Position numbers and translations under genes: made by a program
Shown here: piece by piece, positions 11,701-25,081 of the stretch
How positions within the stretch are numbered: position 1 is the stretch's first letter
How the letters are laid out: each line of letters begins with the position of its first letter
Notes under the pieces: model-generated
Database searches by the model: none
What the model was told of the DNA's origin: nothing
The model's input: the letters and a program-made list of their open reading frames with translations, nothing else
DNA from: Anthostomella pinea
Taxonomy: Eukaryota; Ascomycota; Sordariomycetes; Xylariales; Xylariaceae
Direction: 5' to 3'
Assembly (NCBI GenBank): GCA_963556695.1
Contig: CAUWAG010000003.1
Coordinates: 2,480,001 to 2,544,000, forward strand
DNA: 64,000 bases

Positions 11701-11814
11701 TGATCATGATACTCCTCGCTCAGGTGACGCTATTGGGCAAAAGCAATGCTGTGACTCCGCCATGTTGGGTGCAAAAGGGCAAAGGAGAGAGAGTATGAGG
11801 ATGGGCATCACGCA
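8776..11814. other. 3 kb intergenic stretch, no gene recognised
   Basis: No open frame here starts with ATG and shows a domain. The longest, 270 codons at 10650-11462 (-), starts at GTG and gains length from a 12-bp repeat. The rest contains scattered short frames only. No RNA gene was seen. Confidence 0.55.
11379..11414. repeat. 12-bp tandem repeat, 3 copies
   Basis: The unit accgaaggaaaa occurs at 11379, 11391 and 11403 with small changes, then degrades. On the minus strand it reads as repeated FGFS-like codons, but no gene is supported there. Confidence 0.8.
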
Positions 11815-14166
11815 TCACCAATTCTGCTTATCATCGAAGTCAAACGCGGGTATGCCACGACCGACGATGTCCACGGCATGCTCATCGCTATTGAAACCAG
11901 GACGGGAGGCCAGGTTTCCCAGACTGCCATGATCGACAGCCAACATCGTGTTGTACCATTTGGCCTTGGCTTCCCAAGACTGACGGTCGGTAAATCCGCG
12001 CGAGCCGATCTGCTCTTCGCCAAGCTGCGATCTTTTCCTGGCGATTGTGTTCGCAACCTTCTCGGCCGCTTTCCGGTTGGCCTTGTCCTTAACGAATTCT
12101 TTGTTCAGCTCATCGAGCTTCTCTTGCTGCCTTTGGAGGGCCCGCTTGATTTCACCCGGGATGCGATTGTCGATACCTTCGGCGAGGCCGATGAGTCTTT
12201 GGAGCCGCTGCTTGGCTTCCCAGGAATCGCAGCTCAAAAACTCCTCGAGCGTACAGTTCACACGACCGTCAAAACGACGCGTACCCTGACCTGGTAGCGG
12301 CTCCAAGGTCAGAATTTGTTGCGCCAGTTCGACTCGAAATTCGTTGAAGTCCCAACAGTGTCTGTCGAGATAATCGACCATCTGGCACCCCTTGCAAAGT
12401 CGATATTCCGGCCTGCGTTCCGCCATCTGCTTCGTATAGAACGAAGCAGGGAGTGACTCGTGGCACTCGATGCACTCCATCAACACTATTCTGCCACGGA
12501 TGCACAACAGCTTCTCCAGATCAGGTAGCTCCATTGATTTCCCTTCAACAGCGACGAGCAAATCGAAGAGGAGAGTCTTGTGCATGGCGGTATGCGTCTC
12601 TGCGTTGACCTGCCCGAATCTGCCCTTTTCGAGATCCTTCAGATTGACAATTGCCTTGAGTATGCAAGGCAACGTTGCCAGTTCAAAGGGAACTCGCTCG
12701 AGGTAGGCGCGGAACGCAGTTCCCACCGCGAAGAAATTCATGTCGAACTTCTCGCACTGGCGCCAAATCCTGACCAGGTACGCAGCCACAGCTGACTTGA
12801 TCTCGATTTTTCCTTCATCCTGCGGGAGGACCCCGTATGTCCTCTTGAGCTCCGTGACGCCCGGTCTGGGACCCTTAAAAAACCACGGGGTATGGTCAAG
12901 CTTGATTGAGACAGCTTCGCCCTTCTTCAATTGATTCAAGCCCCCGACGAGCTCCATGAGATCTGCTGTTGTGCCAAGATGCATTAGCGGGCAACTATGA
13001 ATGGCCAAAGCCTCAAGACGAGGCATGGACTTCAGCAGCTCAGGCAGGATCTTCATGTCCAGGTAAGGACAGTTGGTGAACATCACTGATTTGAGCGAAC
13101 TACCACAGAGCCAGATACTTTTGACTGTTGATCTGTTAGCGGAATGACCGAGGCATCATTCTGGTGGAGGTACGGGAACACTTACCCATGGTCATGTGAC
13201 GCCCCAGACGGTACACCTCGCTTTCCCGGACCCATGGGAGAGCAGAACTAAGGACGGGATATCGGTACTCATTGTGTCGATCGATACTTCTGTTTCTGGG
13301 CTTGGCTGCGTCGCGGATGGGGCCGAAAACCACATGGGGGGTAACTACTTTCGGAAGCTCATGGTCGACGGCCCTGTCCATGCCCAGATAATCTCCATGC
13401 GCCATATCGACATGCGTCTGTTCAACGTTTAGCTCGGTCCTCCAATGTCAAAGCATCACAGGGACTTACCAAGAAATCGCGGATGGTGCAGGCCGCGAAC
13501 TGGCATGCTCTGAACAGGTTGTTCAGATCCTCGCTTCGGGTGAAGAGCCCAGCCGTAATCTTCTCGAAGAGCTCAGGAATGCCGAACACCATGGTGAGGG
13601 CTGTAGGCTGCTTCGCCGGCGCTAGGTTCAATCGGCCCGGGATGAGCTGGAAACGTCCCTATGGTAGTCAGTTAACGAGAATGTTCGAGAGTTGGCCGAG
13701 AGATACCTACCTTCATGATGCATTTGCGCACGTCAGGGTAATGGTCCATTTCGAGCATGTAACAGTCCACTTCGCGATCATAGACCGTGGTGGGCTGGTC
13801 GAAGCGGTTGGGGACGTTGGACCTATCCATGACCGGATAGCGCCAGGCGAGAAACTTGGATATTTCGAACAGGAAGGCACCCAAGGGATCAGACCGTTCA
13901 ATGCCATAAATGTCGTCGCCTGTACTGAGTCGGACGCAGATTCTGTAGATGTAACCGTCGCGTTGACTTTCACCTTTAGGCATGGCGAAGACATTGGAGA
14001 GGACGAAACCTAGCGGGGCGTGAAGTCCCGGGAAGAGCTCCTGTTCCCTACCAAGGCCACCTTGGATGCTGGGGATGTCCGGCCTGATATGCCATGACTG
14101 CTGCTGAACATAACCGAGCGTGCGGTGGAGCAGGGAAGGTGCCCAGGCCCGGGTATAATCCGCCAT
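11815..14166 (-). CDS. F-box-like/LRR-like protein with a CxxC pair motif, four exons
   Basis: Exons on the minus strand are 14166-13711, 13658-13470, 13417-13186 and 13124-11815. The introns are 52, 52 and 61 nt, all GTAAG/GTAGG...AG. The join gives 728 aa with phases agreeing at every splice. A mid-protein F-box-like stretch (IPELFEKITAGLFTRSEDLN) is followed by leucine-rich segments (LKSVMFTNCPYLDMKILPEL) and then CIECHESLPASFYTKQMAER with CKGC, a possible zinc-binding CxxC...CxxC pair common in large fungal F-box-like proteins. A Lys/Glu/Arg-rich coiled region comes near the C terminus. The start is uncertain: the frame stays open upstream to about 14259 without an ATG, and a CTGAC branch site plus cacacag acceptor there suggests an extra 5' exon. 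A ubiquitin-ligase adaptor role is inferred from the F-box only. Confidence 0.72.
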
Positions 14167-14249
14167 GAGGGGCAATAGATCAAACTCGGTGAGAATCGCC
14201 TGAGAATCGAAGGAGGTAACCGACTTTGACGTCCGTGTAATATGCAACC

Positions 14250-17200
14250 TGTGTGCTTCAGTCAGCTTTCACCTCTCAGCATGTGAGACTGGAGTATGAG
14301 CAAGCAGATGGCGGGTAAAGCTAGATTTGCCAGGGGCAAAGAAGGAGCAAGAATGAAGCAACAGCCCCCGATCGTGGAAAACAGACTACTGTCGCCACGG
14401 TAAGGCGAAGGACATGTATACCAAGCGAAGGAAGCAAGCGACATCAGTGTGTGGCAGAGTGGGGTTGGGAAGTGAGGTGATGAGCTGTGTATGGGAAAGG
14501 AGGTAGCTTGACTGAACCTGGGAGAGCTCAACGGAGGGAAGCAAGAGTGGGGATGGTATCGGAGGGGTAAGGAGGGGCAGTGGTGCGAGGATGCGTATGT
14601 CAAATAAGATGAACGGAGAGTGACTAGAGTGAGTGATAGGGAAAGAATCATGTATGAGGGAAGGAGCAGGTGAAGCTGACGTACCTCGTGCTGAACAGGA
14701 GATAGTTCTTAGAAGTGACGATGATCTCTTATGTCGAGGATCGATGATCAAGTCTGTAGGAGAGCGGGTGGTCTTGTGTTATAGACCTGAGGCAAGCGCA
14801 GGATGAATCTGTGGTTCCAGATCGAGTGCTTGATCAGGTAGATCTGAGGTATGTCAGCTTCTTTCTTCGGATGAGGTGTCATGTTCGTGGAGGTGAGCGA
14901 ACAGACGAGGTAGATAAATGAAGGACTGACGCGAACCTAGGGGCTGGGTAGCCACAATCACTCTGATGGTGACTTAAGAGGTCTGGGAATCCCCGAGATC
15001 AGTACCAAAAGGACGCGAAAGCGAAGGGAGAATAGGCCAGACAGAAGAAGGGGAATAAAGGCAGGAACTTACCACGGTGAGAGTACGTATGGCTCTGATA
15101 TCTTGCGTCTGAGCGATGTTGAATACGAGAGATATCCTTGTGATGATTCTTAGTTGCTGAAGTCGAAGCACACGTAGAGTCAAGAGACAAGATGGATGGA
15201 CGGTGGATGGACGGTGGATAGACGGTGGATGGAAGAAAGGAAGGAAGGACAGTGGGAGTAAATGTACTTACCTGAGGGGCAGAGACTTTGCAAAAGCACC
15301 AGAGGTTATTCGGCCAGTGCTGTAGCTCGATACGAACACCCAATGACTTGAAATAATGTCAGCTGATCTGGCCAGGCAAGACTGAAGTGAGAAGGTAGAG
15401 TGTGCGGCTCGGTAAGTAGGGAAGGAACAGAAATGGTGTTAAGGGCGGGGATGGCGAGTGTCTCTGTACACGTCTGGACAAAGTGTCGAGGAAGTAAGCA
15501 GGTTGAGGATGTTGAGGCAAAGATCTATGGTGAGAAGTAGATCGCTCGTGTAGAGAGAGGCAGGCGGGATAGTCGGGAGCAGAGATAGGGAGATATAGGT
15601 CAGGGCAGGAGAGCTTACCTTCCGCCTACTGAAAGAGAAAGCGGTCGAGTTATTTGAGAAACGGTGGTCGGATGCTGACGTGGCAAGGAAGTAGAGGCAG
15701 GAGAGGTAGCAGTGGGAAGAGAGGTGGAAGTTGGGAGGGTGAGGAGTGGGAGTAGTCAAGGGGACAAGTGAGATATGTTGGGGTAGCAGATGTGTATAGT
15801 CCATATCAACAGCAAGCAGGGGTACGTACCTTCCGTGAACGTGCGCACAAGATCAGAATTCGGAAATTCCAAGCTGTGGAGCGTAAATGCAATCAGATCT
15901 ATTGGGTTTGGCGAAAGAGATCAGAAGCAAAGTTGTGTCCGAAGCAATGGTACCGTAGTTGTTGAAATCAAGTGCAAACGCCTGAACGCCAAAGCAAATG
16001 ACTGCGAGGGTTTGTTCTGCCACTACGTGTCAGGAGCAAGGGAATCTACAGAGGATTCTTCAGCTTCAGGTCGCTTGGAAGAGTGATGGTCAGCGTAGAG
16101 GAAGAGGGAGGGCGGCGAGAACAATGATATCGTCGAGGTGGAAAGGGATGGGCGGTAGCAGGGCAGCAGCAGTGATCATCACAAGACCAGCCGTCGGCAA
16201 CGTGTAGAAGAGTGCTTGAATAGAGACGTAGAGACGTAGGGACACCAAAGTCACATGCCTTGTGCAGTGGTGTGTGTATGTCAAGGGAGGGGGAGAAAAA
16301 ATTTGTGTCTGTGCGCGGATTTGTGTGTTGGTCGGGGAATGTCTGTTGGGCAGTCAATGGCTTTTCAGGCCCCGCAGCATGCTAGAAAGCAACGCGTCGG
16401 GTTATTGACGGCCTTGGATTGATGGAAGGAGAAACGTGGTATCCGTACCAGTAGTAGGAGGAGGAACGGGAACGCGGGCAGTGGTCTGAAGAGGTAGATC
16501 GACGTAAGGGGAGAGTTCGTCTTGGATGGCAGTGTGTGCAGATGCCGTGAGGAGGGAGACTGACGCGTCGAGTGATCTGGAGAGGTAGATTGGTATAGGA
16601 GTAGGACGTTACCTTGGATGACAGTGTTCGTGAATGGCGGGCAGAGGGAGGATGACGAGTGGAGTGCTCTGGAGAGGTGGGTTGGTGAGGGAGCGGACAG
16701 CAATTTACCTTGGGTGGTCGAGTGTGTAGGTGGTAGTGAGAAGGAAGATGGCAAGTTGGATGCTCGGGCGAGGTGAATATAGGTAGGACGGCTTGCCTTT
16801 GGTGATGATTGGTGTGCATTTGAGGAGGAGAGGAAGGGAAGTGAGGGATTGTGCAGGAGAGGACCAAGCTTGGTAGCCTGGGTGTTTGAGGTGTCACGTG
16901 AGGAATCTCGTGCTTGCTGAATTCGACCGGCAACGAGCAGCACAGTGAAGGCGTAGGCGGGAGACGGTCTTCCGAATAGAAGCGCTGTTGACGTGCGAGA
17001 GGAGGGTGCTACGATGTGCCAGGGAAGAGTGCATGCAGAAGGAAGAGATGGACTCACGAACAAGTGATGATCGTGTTGGATGAGGTGTAGATGGAGGAGT
17101 CTTGGTGGAAGAGATTGCAGATGGGGATGATGGACTTACTGGAAGAAAGTGGTTGTGGGAGGAGAGAGGGATGAAAGCAGAAAAAGCGAAGCCCGAGAAA

Positions 17201-17400
17201 TCCTTTTGTACTCGAAAGACGTGTGCCCAAATCAGTATCTCCATGGACCCCCCTATCGATCAACTTGGTGCAAGCTGTGATAAGACGTGGGTGCACGTGG
17301 TAGAGGAGGAGGTGGTGCTGTATAGGGGGCGCCGTCGCCGGTGAAGGAAGGCTCTGGGGGGTCAAGCGAGGTCTCCGACCCAGAATAGGGGGTAGAGGGA
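14250..17400 (-). other. Pyrimidine-rich (- strand), splice-donor-rich block without a recognisable protein
   Basis: The + strand is strongly purine-biased, so the - strand is rich in CT. Good splice-donor matches on the - strand occur near 14684 (GAG|GTACGT), 15072 (GTAAGT), 15271 (CAG|GTAAGT), 15618 (AAG|GTAAGC), 15829 (AAG|GTACGT), about 16617 and 16713 (AAG|GTAA) and 17139 (GTAAGT). Open frames such as 16365-17063 lack an ATG start and have low-complexity Ser/Pro composition. It could be a spliced non-coding or leader transcript feeding the F-box gene, or a decayed repeat block. Transcript data are needed to decide. Confidence 0.4.
16515..16800. repeat. Degenerate tandem repeat, period about 88-96 bp, 3-4 copies
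   Basis: The block ttaccttgg recurs at 16609 and 16705, with variants at about 16516 (ttcgtcttgg) and 16793 (ttgcctttgg). Each is followed by related text such as gatgacagtg and, further on, ctggagaggtagattgg. Read on the minus strand, each unit begins CCAAG|GTAA-like, a splice-donor look-alike. Confidence 0.6.
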
Positions 17401-18750
17401 CTGCTTGGAGGGCACGATCAGTCACACACCCAGACCACCAGCCTACCTCGTTGACTACCTCAGAGATAGCCGGCGGGGAGTTCTTTGCTTCCGAGCAACC
17501 GAAAGGTGCTACCCCATGATAATGAACGTGCCGAATAGAAGGGCTTGTTGGTGTCAAGTCAATCGTCTTCTTCACACCATTCTCTATGGCCTTGGACCAG
17601 CCTCATTCACACGGGTGAGTATGCGAGGCTCCCAATCCCCAAAGAGCCTACAACAACAGTCTTTCATCAGATACGAAGCTGACCTTGGATCAACAGATCA
17701 TGCCAAGTATCGGGTGCCATGCGCCATGGACCTCGAGTGTTAGACCCTACCCTTTCGACCGTGATCCAGTCTGGAAAGCACAAAGCCTCTGGCAGCCTCT
17801 CAGTCATTCGAGCATAACCCTCCCTCCAGGATACCCGAGGTGCCAGCAACGGGGACGTGACAAGCAGCGCCAACCCATGGTGACCCAAGATGGCGTCCAC
17901 GGAAACGTAGTCGTCAGGAGAGCTGGAGCTGACCAGCAACGAGGACCGTACATCGGCACACCGACCCTGTCCCATCCCCTGGGTTGACGACCATGAAACA
18001 ACACCACCACCACAAGGGCGAGTGACGGTCATAGTCGTCCAAGGCTTGCAAGTAACCTTGAGGCAGACCAGACGTCGTGGCATTGGCAACGGATGCTGGC
18101 ATGACCTAGCTATCACGACAACAGACTATGCGCCAGAAGACCAACTTCTGCGAGACTTCGAAGGACAAAGAAGCCAAGGCTCCAAGAACATCTTGACAAA
18201 GGACAGCGTCAAGTCGACAATTCACTACAACCCCTGGCATCGACGTCTACCTGGTCTGGACCACTCGATACCCCTGCTCACCCCTGCTAACAGAAGAAGC
18301 CAGTTGCGTCCACAGCAGGAGCGTAGCCCGAAGACAATAATGTGAGTCGACAGCCTACTGTCAGCATCTCACTGCTAGGGGCGACTGTGACTAACCATTG
18401 AGCAGCGGCAGCATCACGATGAAGGCAAAGACCGGCTTCGAAAAGAAGATCCCCCAAGAAAGAGCTAAAAGAAATCCCACATCTGTTTTCGAGACAGCTC
18501 TATCCAACACCAGTCCAGCTACGGCCATCGCACGTTTGCTCTTGTCGACAGAACCAGGTGGCGGGACAGAAGGCACTTGCCAGTGACTATCAAGCAATCC
18601 GGCGAGAGCTGAGCATCCCACTGGCAAGCTCAGCACCCAATGAGTCGAGGAGTCTGGAACACATCATGCTGTCACCAACAACGGGGACGATGAAGGAAAG
18701 GGTCCGCACACGGTAGGCAGACAGCGTGGAGGCTGTTGACAATGACGACG

Positions 18751-18770
18751 GACTCGACTCGACTCGACTC
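18751..18770. repeat. Microsatellite (GACTC)4
   Basis: Four perfect copies of the 5-mer gactc in a gene-poor stretch. Confidence 0.9.
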
Positions 18771-20742
18771 CACACGCCAATCAGCAAGCAGCAGAGACGC
18801 GACAGAGATCGTTCCCTTGCGTGAATCTCCCGCACAACCATTCGAACTTTCTCGTGGCAGACGCGTCCATCGGTGATCACCGCGGACCCGTTGAGACTGG
18901 ATACCAAGATGGCGGGCTGGCCGGCCCCCGGGCAGCAATGAGCTTCTGGGAAACGAGTGGTTGACGAATTCGCAAGCTGGAAGACGTCCGAGCAACCCAA
19001 AGCATCCCACGAACTGCCACGGGTGCTGTGTCTCCCGTGACGGCGACCTGGACCAGCAGTCGTGACGCAGTATCGGCATTGAGACGCAAGAAGAGACGGA
19101 GGTCATGACTGCAGAAACACCAAGGGATGCGGTGACGAGTGTTGTATGAACCCAGGCGAAGAAGAATATGATGGCCATCATCTTGCGTGTCGAAAAATAC
19201 CAGAGCACTGGGCTCGTGTCTGTGATGGTAGCAGGTATGCCTCTGTGATAGTGACGGATGTGTCTGTGATGCTGACAGACATCAGTTGTTGGTGAGACAG
19301 AAAACCCGTGATCTGGGATGCATGGAAATAGCAGGAAGAGGAAGGAATGGACAAGTGGCAGCCAGAAGGCTTTTCCTGTACCCCAACGCTCGCCGACCAG
19401 ACCTTGACATATGATTCCAGGGACATCGCCGACGATGCCATTGGGCTCGGCGACAGCATCATGCTATCTTGCGGCGAGACTGGGAGGGCAGCTGCTGGCG
19501 GTCATTGGGAAGCGGACGTCTACATCACCAGGTCAGGTCTGGTATAACCATGGAATAGGGGCTTGGATACATATCAAGAAATACGAGAGGAAGAAAAACA
19601 GTTTCAGGAAGACTATACACTTTTCGCGATATGAAAGCCGTCCAAGAGACTATATTCGTTCGACCGACTTTCGAAACGCAGACGAGCTACTCCCAAGGGA
19701 CGTCAGCGCGGTTCAACGAAAAAAGGCAGAACATCGAAGCCAAGGGCAGTACCACACGAAGCAAAGACACAGAATAAGACAGAGACGAAACGACAAGTAA
19801 TCATTGCGGCTAGAGCTGGATACCTTCCTATAGCAGGTCATACTAACTCATTCACGGCTCCGGCAGCCGCATACAGACCCGGATCCATACCTCGGTCTGA
19901 AGTCTCACCGCACCGCGCGGCAATCATCTCGACCACTAGGAGGCGAGGTCGTCAGGTGCCACGGGAGATCGACGGCGCAGGGAAGTCCTACTACGATCAC
20001 GGCCGACCCGACGACACGGAAAGGCGGCAGCAGCGGCGACGTGTCCGGCGCCGGCTTCATCGTCCCCTTGCCGCTTTCTGCGCGACACGATGTGCGAGTG
20101 TGCGGGCGTCAAAGTCGACTCGGAATGGATGGGTGGGCTACTGAGCGGACAGGAGACCTACGTCGGAGTGAGTTGAGATTCATTGAAGCTCTACATTGCA
20201 TGGACGTACATGAATGTATCCGAGGGAGATTGTATGAATCAGGAAGGCAGGCACGTTGCAGTTTGGATACATTAGAGTAGATCGAACCTTGATTTGCCAA
20301 CTGGCGCAGAAAGGGTTGCGTACGTACATAATGTATGTAGTCAAGGAATCGTCCTGCCGTCTCGTTTGTCTCGCGCACCGCAATCCAAACGCAAACGGCC
20401 ACGGCGTTACACCGTCCGACATCGCTCCAGACTACCTAGGTAGGTGCGCAGATAGCGGGGGGGGTGCAACGCAGCTTGAATACAGATATCAGTTATGGTC
20501 GTATGATGAGGAGAAGGAGCGATGTGGTATGCTTTCCTGCTCGATATATCACGTGTAGGTACCGAAGATAAGGGGAAGAAGTGTGCATCGACGGGACGTC
20601 TGCCTGGCACCGTCATTACTAAGCACACCGTACCACCACACCACCACACCCACACCATGCCGTAGAGCAGTAGCGGCGTGGCGGGGTGAGGCACACAGGC
20701 ACACAGCTGCAGCTGCATGTGCACTCTGCAAGCTCAGGAAGC

Positions 20743-20753
20743 GGGGGGGGGGG
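20743..20753. repeat. Homopolymer run of 11 G
   Basis: An uninterrupted run of 11 G on the + strand in a gene-poor stretch. Its length may vary between isolates or be affected by sequencing. Confidence 0.85.
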
Positions 20754-22768
20754 TTCAGTCAAAGTTGATAGTCCGGCGTAGAGGGGATAAGGGGGCAGGG
20801 AGGTGTGACCCGGGATTTATCCATGTGTGGGCGGCTTGTGGATGGGAAACGGCACTGGGTGAGATGATAAGCTTGATCAGCATTGCTACTAACCACAACC
20901 TACACACGGCACAAGACATGGCGATAGCAGACGTCCATCGACAAAAGCCGTCACCGCTCATGTGACGCCAAATCAGGAGGAGATGATGCGAAAGGCAGGG
21001 TTCCCCTTTGACGATCTTGCGGGGAGAACGGAACATCAAACCGGGGATTGCCAGGTCACGAAAACCTTGATAAATGTTTCAAAAAATCCCGTACCGCGCA
21101 ACTTCCAAGGCGGTCTCGTGAGTCGTTGATGATCGGCGATTTGCGCGGCTGACGGCTTTGGTTTTGCGTGGAATTATGGTGTTTTGATTTTTCCCTCCCT
21201 ACGCCGGCAAAGCAGCCGCTGCGGAAGGTCAGACAGAGCCCGCTTGTTTCACGGTCTTCGGAGAGACGAGGATAGACTGCTTGTGATTCGTTTTAGTATC
21301 TACCTCACATGTAATGCATTGCAAAAGCTAACAATTCATCAGTCCGAAACCGACGGCCTTCGCATAACTTGTGTGCGTTGTCGTTTCACCATTTGGCAAA
21401 CAGCAATTGGAAGGGCACGCATGAATCGTTCTCCTGACTCCCGACTCCTGAGAGGAGGAAGCGCAGGAAGTGGGACCCGCCTATCGCGCGCATCTCGAAA
21501 TGACGAGCAGGGGACCACATGCACTGCCGGGGAGTCAAATTGAACATCGTTTCTGTCTCTGAATGCTTGGCAGCTTGGATGTTGTCGTTCGGACGAGGGT
21601 CGGGGATGCGAGAATGAATGAATTGTCGAGGATACACCCAGCTGGTCACCGACTTTTCGGGGAAACGTGGCTGACGGTCTCGTCGCCCTGTTGGATGGGA
21701 CATCCTCTCATTTTGGCCGGGTTCCTGTCCATCCTGTCAGCAAAAAGTTCGCCTGATCCTCGTGGCACATCTCTCACAGATTCGGTGAGGGGCCTGTCTG
21801 TTACAGGGATGCCAATTGCCGTTTGACTTCCCCACGTCTTTCGGCCTTTATGATTATCATTGCTACGAAGGCCAGATGGTGAACACTGTGAACAGATGTC
21901 CTGGTGTACATCTGATACTGACGTTTTGGTGCCGTGATGCATGGCTTGATCGCATTGCACCGCGTCCCTTGCATGAGTGCTAGCAACCTGGGCTGTTATC
22001 CCTTAGCTGCTCGTGAGAATTCAGACAGTGACACATGTGATGAGTACTTCGTTACAGACCTGGGTGCAGTCGTGTAGGGCTCAGAGGGGGCATACAGGAA
22101 CTCGCCGACGAACGATATCGCGATAAGGTCACACCAGCGCTACCTAGGCTGCGTGATCCTGATGATCATCACAACAAAGGCGCAGATCGGCAAAGAAATG
22201 CGGATTGCTTGCTGACCAACGATAATACGAAACGGGAGGATAGAGGCGGCATTCAAAACACAACGGCCCATATTCAACATCATGCGCCCGTGGAACAAGT
22301 GCCTTGGGCGACTCGAAGGCCGAGGCCAGTAAGGCATGGGCAGAACCAGAGGTACATGATGCTCGTACAAGATCACAGCGCAACATCGACGGAGACCACC
22401 AAACGCACCTGGGTGCAAGGCTGCGAAGGGCTGATCACCACGGGAGCCACGCCTGCTGCATATTGCCCAGACACGAATGCGCAAGCGATTCGCGGTTTCG
22501 CGTTAGCGTGTGAATGCAGGGCGCATACGCAGCCGGCGAAGGGAACGGATAGGTTTGCCGCGTCCTGGATAGAACGCGGCTGCTGAACCGATGTCTTCTG
22601 TGTGTCCTGTAACACGGTCACTCATCACGCCATGTCGTCTACCGTACAGTACCGTGAACCGGTGGCCTGGGTGCCAGTGGTCGCCAGTGGTTAGCTTCAA
22701 CGAGGCCGCAATGAGTTTGACGGAAAGTTCCCGACAGCATCAACAATGTTTCTGGAGTAGCGGCAAAT

Positions 22769-22788
22769 CAGGTCAGGTCAGGTCAGGT
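22769..22788. repeat. Microsatellite (CAGGT)4
   Basis: Four perfect tandem copies of caggt. No coding context was seen. Confidence 0.9.
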
Positions 22789-25081
22789 GCAAACTCGTGT
22801 TGGGCAAACAGGAAGCCAAGCCTGCCGCGTTGTCTCAGTTGAGATTCATGTTGCTTCGATCCAAGCAAGGCTTGATGCTGTCGCACTTGGAACTTTCTAT
22901 TCGCCACTGTTGAATCCAACCAAGGCTGAAGTGGACGATCCCAAACTCTGTGTATCCCAGTGCCCAGCTGTCAGTCTGTCACTGACACCAGACGGGGCGG
23001 GAACGTGCAGCTCTGGCGCGACCATGTCAGCCCACTTGGTGGTGAGTCGTCTCGGGCAGGGCAGATGCGAGGCTAGAGACGGGATGGATGCAGCAGTGCA
23101 GCAGCAGCACGAGGCAGGTCGTGATGTTTGACTCAACAAGTGGGAAGACGATCAGTCTTTATGTGAAGACGGCCTCGTCTGGAACTGCAACAGAGCAAGG
23201 CTGGTCGGTATTAGTCGGTGATGGTTCGGCGCTGCAGATGACAATCAAAATAGCAATAATTCCGCGACACCAAGCCGAGTGTTAATTTCCAGGGTCCTCA
23301 GATAATCTCGTTGCTGATCGATGGGGAACGAACGGCAGCCCACTTCGCGTCGCCTCTTCATTTTAGCTGGCAGGCACTATCAACCGGCTCAAGGGGACTA
23401 GTCAATCACAGGGCATATACACTAATACAGCTAGGTACATAGTCTCGATGTTCAATTAAACGTGCTTTAGTGTCCAATAGGGGGGATGTGGGAGATCTCA
23501 TCCATGGGAGTCGGAGGAGTGATCGTCTCGAATTCATGATGGCCCATGGGCCGTGTCACAGACTCCGGTACTTCATCTGTGTCGCTTGCAATCCTGACCA
23601 TCCCCCAATTCGTCGGAGATGCTGTCCAATTATAACCCATCCACCAATCCTCCCATCAAGGCCCATGCATGCTCATATGCTGGTACTCATGCATTCCCCT
23701 CCACCGCCCTGGCCCTATGACCACCTGGTGCAGCAGCGATATGCAGGAGGTGAGCACGAATGCAGTCACGAATGAAGACATCTTGCGTATCGGCTTCATT
23801 GAATGGATGGCCATCTGCAGGATAGATGAAATGATTGTGTGACCAGGATGGTGGATGGCTAGGATGGATGTGCCGTATCTGGAAATCAGCCACTGCGGTC
23901 AGCACCCAGACAGCCAGAAAATCGCAGGTAAAAAGGAGTATCGGTGCCCGCTCGAGTCAACACCAGGGAGGGAGAATTGGAGCATCTGACACGATATGTC
24001 GATCGCCCAACACTGGCTCTCCCATATACCAAGCAACCGTCCGGGTCCAGACCCCGCGGACCCTTGGATCACTGACAGGCTCTGCAAATAGCACTATCAA
24101 ACCGGCGGGGTGACTGGGTGACTGACTCCACGCGAGGAGCACAATGGAAATCTTCCTGCAATAATAGCAACGGAAAAGAAGGCACCGCAATAGCTGCCAA
24201 GTCTACCTGGATGGGAATAATAATAAGGGCTGACATGGCGACAGAGGGCGAATATCGGAACACGAAGCAGCGATGGACCATTTGTTGTCGGTGCATGCTA
24301 GACGACGCTGTAATTTCGTGGGCGAGCTACTCGTGGTGCCTTCATTTCAAAAAGGTGTAGCCCGGCACGGACCAATGCCACACGATGGCCCAGCAACAGG
24401 GAGTCAGGGGAGTCGGAGGCAGTCCAGGACCAGGTCTCGGTTGCGAGGTGCTACATAGTACTGGGTATGTGAATGTGTGGCTTCAAGGATATTCACCAAA
24501 GCCCTGGATACTACTACATGTGTCATCTGGATGTAATGTGTCCTGAATTGTGTCCTGACTGTGCTGCATTGGATTGAGGATTCGTTATTCTTAGACTCGA
24601 GAAGCGGCCGATCAACAATGCGACAAAGAGTAACGAGGGACTAGTTGACACATGGTCCTGGACGAAGGAACCACCACCACATCCAAAGGCAAAGGACTGC
24701 GCGGTACCTGATGGGAGTGAGTGATACGACTGATGACAGCTTGCAGCAGCATTGAATGTGCCGGCTCAGAGATTGCCAGATTGCATGATAGACTGCCCTG
24801 GACTTTGAGTGGTCTTATTTAGGTAACTAAAGGGCCTTACACATCCCTGCAGCGCCCTTCGATTGGATTTGATTGGACTGCCGCTGCAATGTCAGGGTTG
24901 GTCTGCTGCGGGTCTGATGTTTTTCGCTGCAGCACCCGCGACCCGCTGGGCCCACTAGGTCCATCAGCACCGTCCAATCCCTGCGCGACTAGTGGAAGAG
25001 TGCTTGGCTCGCTTCTTGCTACCCACGCCCTGCGGGCCAACCAGAGGCTGCGTACATGCTGCCGCCCTCCTATTCCTGCCT

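Larger units (their letters stand above)
17401..25081. other. Long gene-poor stretch (7.7 kb)
   Basis: I find no frame with a recognisable domain, no convincing intron-exon chain, no tRNA or rRNA and no transposon termini. It holds short microsatellites and many unrelated small open frames of under 180 codons. It may be intergenic DNA, decayed mobile DNA beyond recognition, or non-coding transcripts. Confidence 0.5.

Noticed and set aside
16365..17063. 232-codon open frame (-) rich in Ser/Pro/Leu
   Set aside because: TTG start only, composition follows the CT-rich strand, repeat units and donor-like sites run through it, and no domain is visible.
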